From Scylla paramamosain (lineage: Eukaryota > Arthropoda > Malacostraca > Decapoda > Portunidae), in assembly GCF_035594125.1 (NCBI RefSeq), contig NC_087180.1, positions 17,345,115 through 17,409,114 on the forward strand: a DNA stretch of 64,000 nucleotides, in the 5' to 3' direction. A program made the translations under genes and the position numbers. This document shows, piece after piece, positions 63,888 through 64,000 of this stretch. The notes beneath the pieces were generated by a model. It did no database searches and was not told the origin of the DNA. It saw only the letters and a program-made list of their open reading frames with translations. The first letter of the stretch is position 1, and each line of letters starts with the position of its first letter.

Positions 63888-64000
63888 GATAACGATCGCT
63901 TGTCAATATGAAAACGAAAATTGTAGGTGAAAATTGTGAAAAGAAAAGGAAGAGAAAATAATCAGAGTAATATCTGAGAGAGAGAGAGAGAGAGAGAGAG
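63841..64000. repeat. Two (GA)n arrays, the second cut by the window end
   Basis: Runs at 63841-63882 and 63976-64000; 94 nt of unique sequence between them. Confidence 0.95.

Overview
The window looks like arthropod nuclear DNA, most likely from a decapod crustacean such as a crab. The reasons are an intron-containing gene, arthropod-type TTAGG/CCTAA telomere-motif blocks inside the sequence, a eukaryotic tRNA gene with A and B boxes and a T-run terminator, and an extreme load of GA/TC, CA/GT and trinucleotide microsatellites. Long open frames reading as Arg-Glu, Ser-Leu, Cys-Val or Thr-His alternations are translations of those microsatellites and are not annotated as genes.

One protein-coding gene can be reconstructed with confidence. 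It is a three-exon gene on the minus strand at 42,846-44,325 for a secreted protein of 208 residues, with a signal peptide, a PAN/Apple-like cysteine-rich segment and a C-type lectin-like domain. Both introns have GT-AG ends and compatible phases. Intron 2 is only 157 nt; its 5' splice site is the first unit of a (GT)n array and its polypyrimidine tract is a (CT)n array. Other supported features are an intact tRNA-Asn(GTT) on the minus strand at 16,831-16,904, a 5'-truncated 5S rRNA-like sequence at 22,547-22,647 held between a (TC)n and a (CA)n array, and decayed 3' ends of a non-LTR retrotransposon family at 53,767-54,052 and 49,736-49,859 with a weaker copy near 47,773. One possible short exon at 1,864-1,960 resembles the start of a nuclear-receptor-type C4 zinc finger.

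Layout: 0-13 kb is microsatellite-dense and includes a purine-rich kilobase (7.1-8.0 kb) and two inverted microsatellite arrangements (8.6-8.9 kb, 11.7-12.3 kb). 13-17 kb has more complex sequence and the tRNA. 17.4-29 kb is pyrimidine-rich on the plus strand, with fourteen consecutive (TC)n arrays in one orientation. 29-31.5 kb is purine-rich and carries degenerate tandem arrays. 31.7-37.3 kb has GA arrays and a TTAGG block. 37.5-42.8 kb is mostly unique. The lectin gene follows at 42.8-44.3 kb. 45.2-54 kb holds a series of low-copy degenerate tandem duplications and the retrotransposon ends. 55.8-56.2 kb is a CCTAA block, and 56-64 kb is mostly unique sequence with scattered simple repeats.

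No operon-like or pathway relation between genes can be seen: there is only one clear protein gene. Repeat boundaries and similarities were judged by eye; no database search was run.
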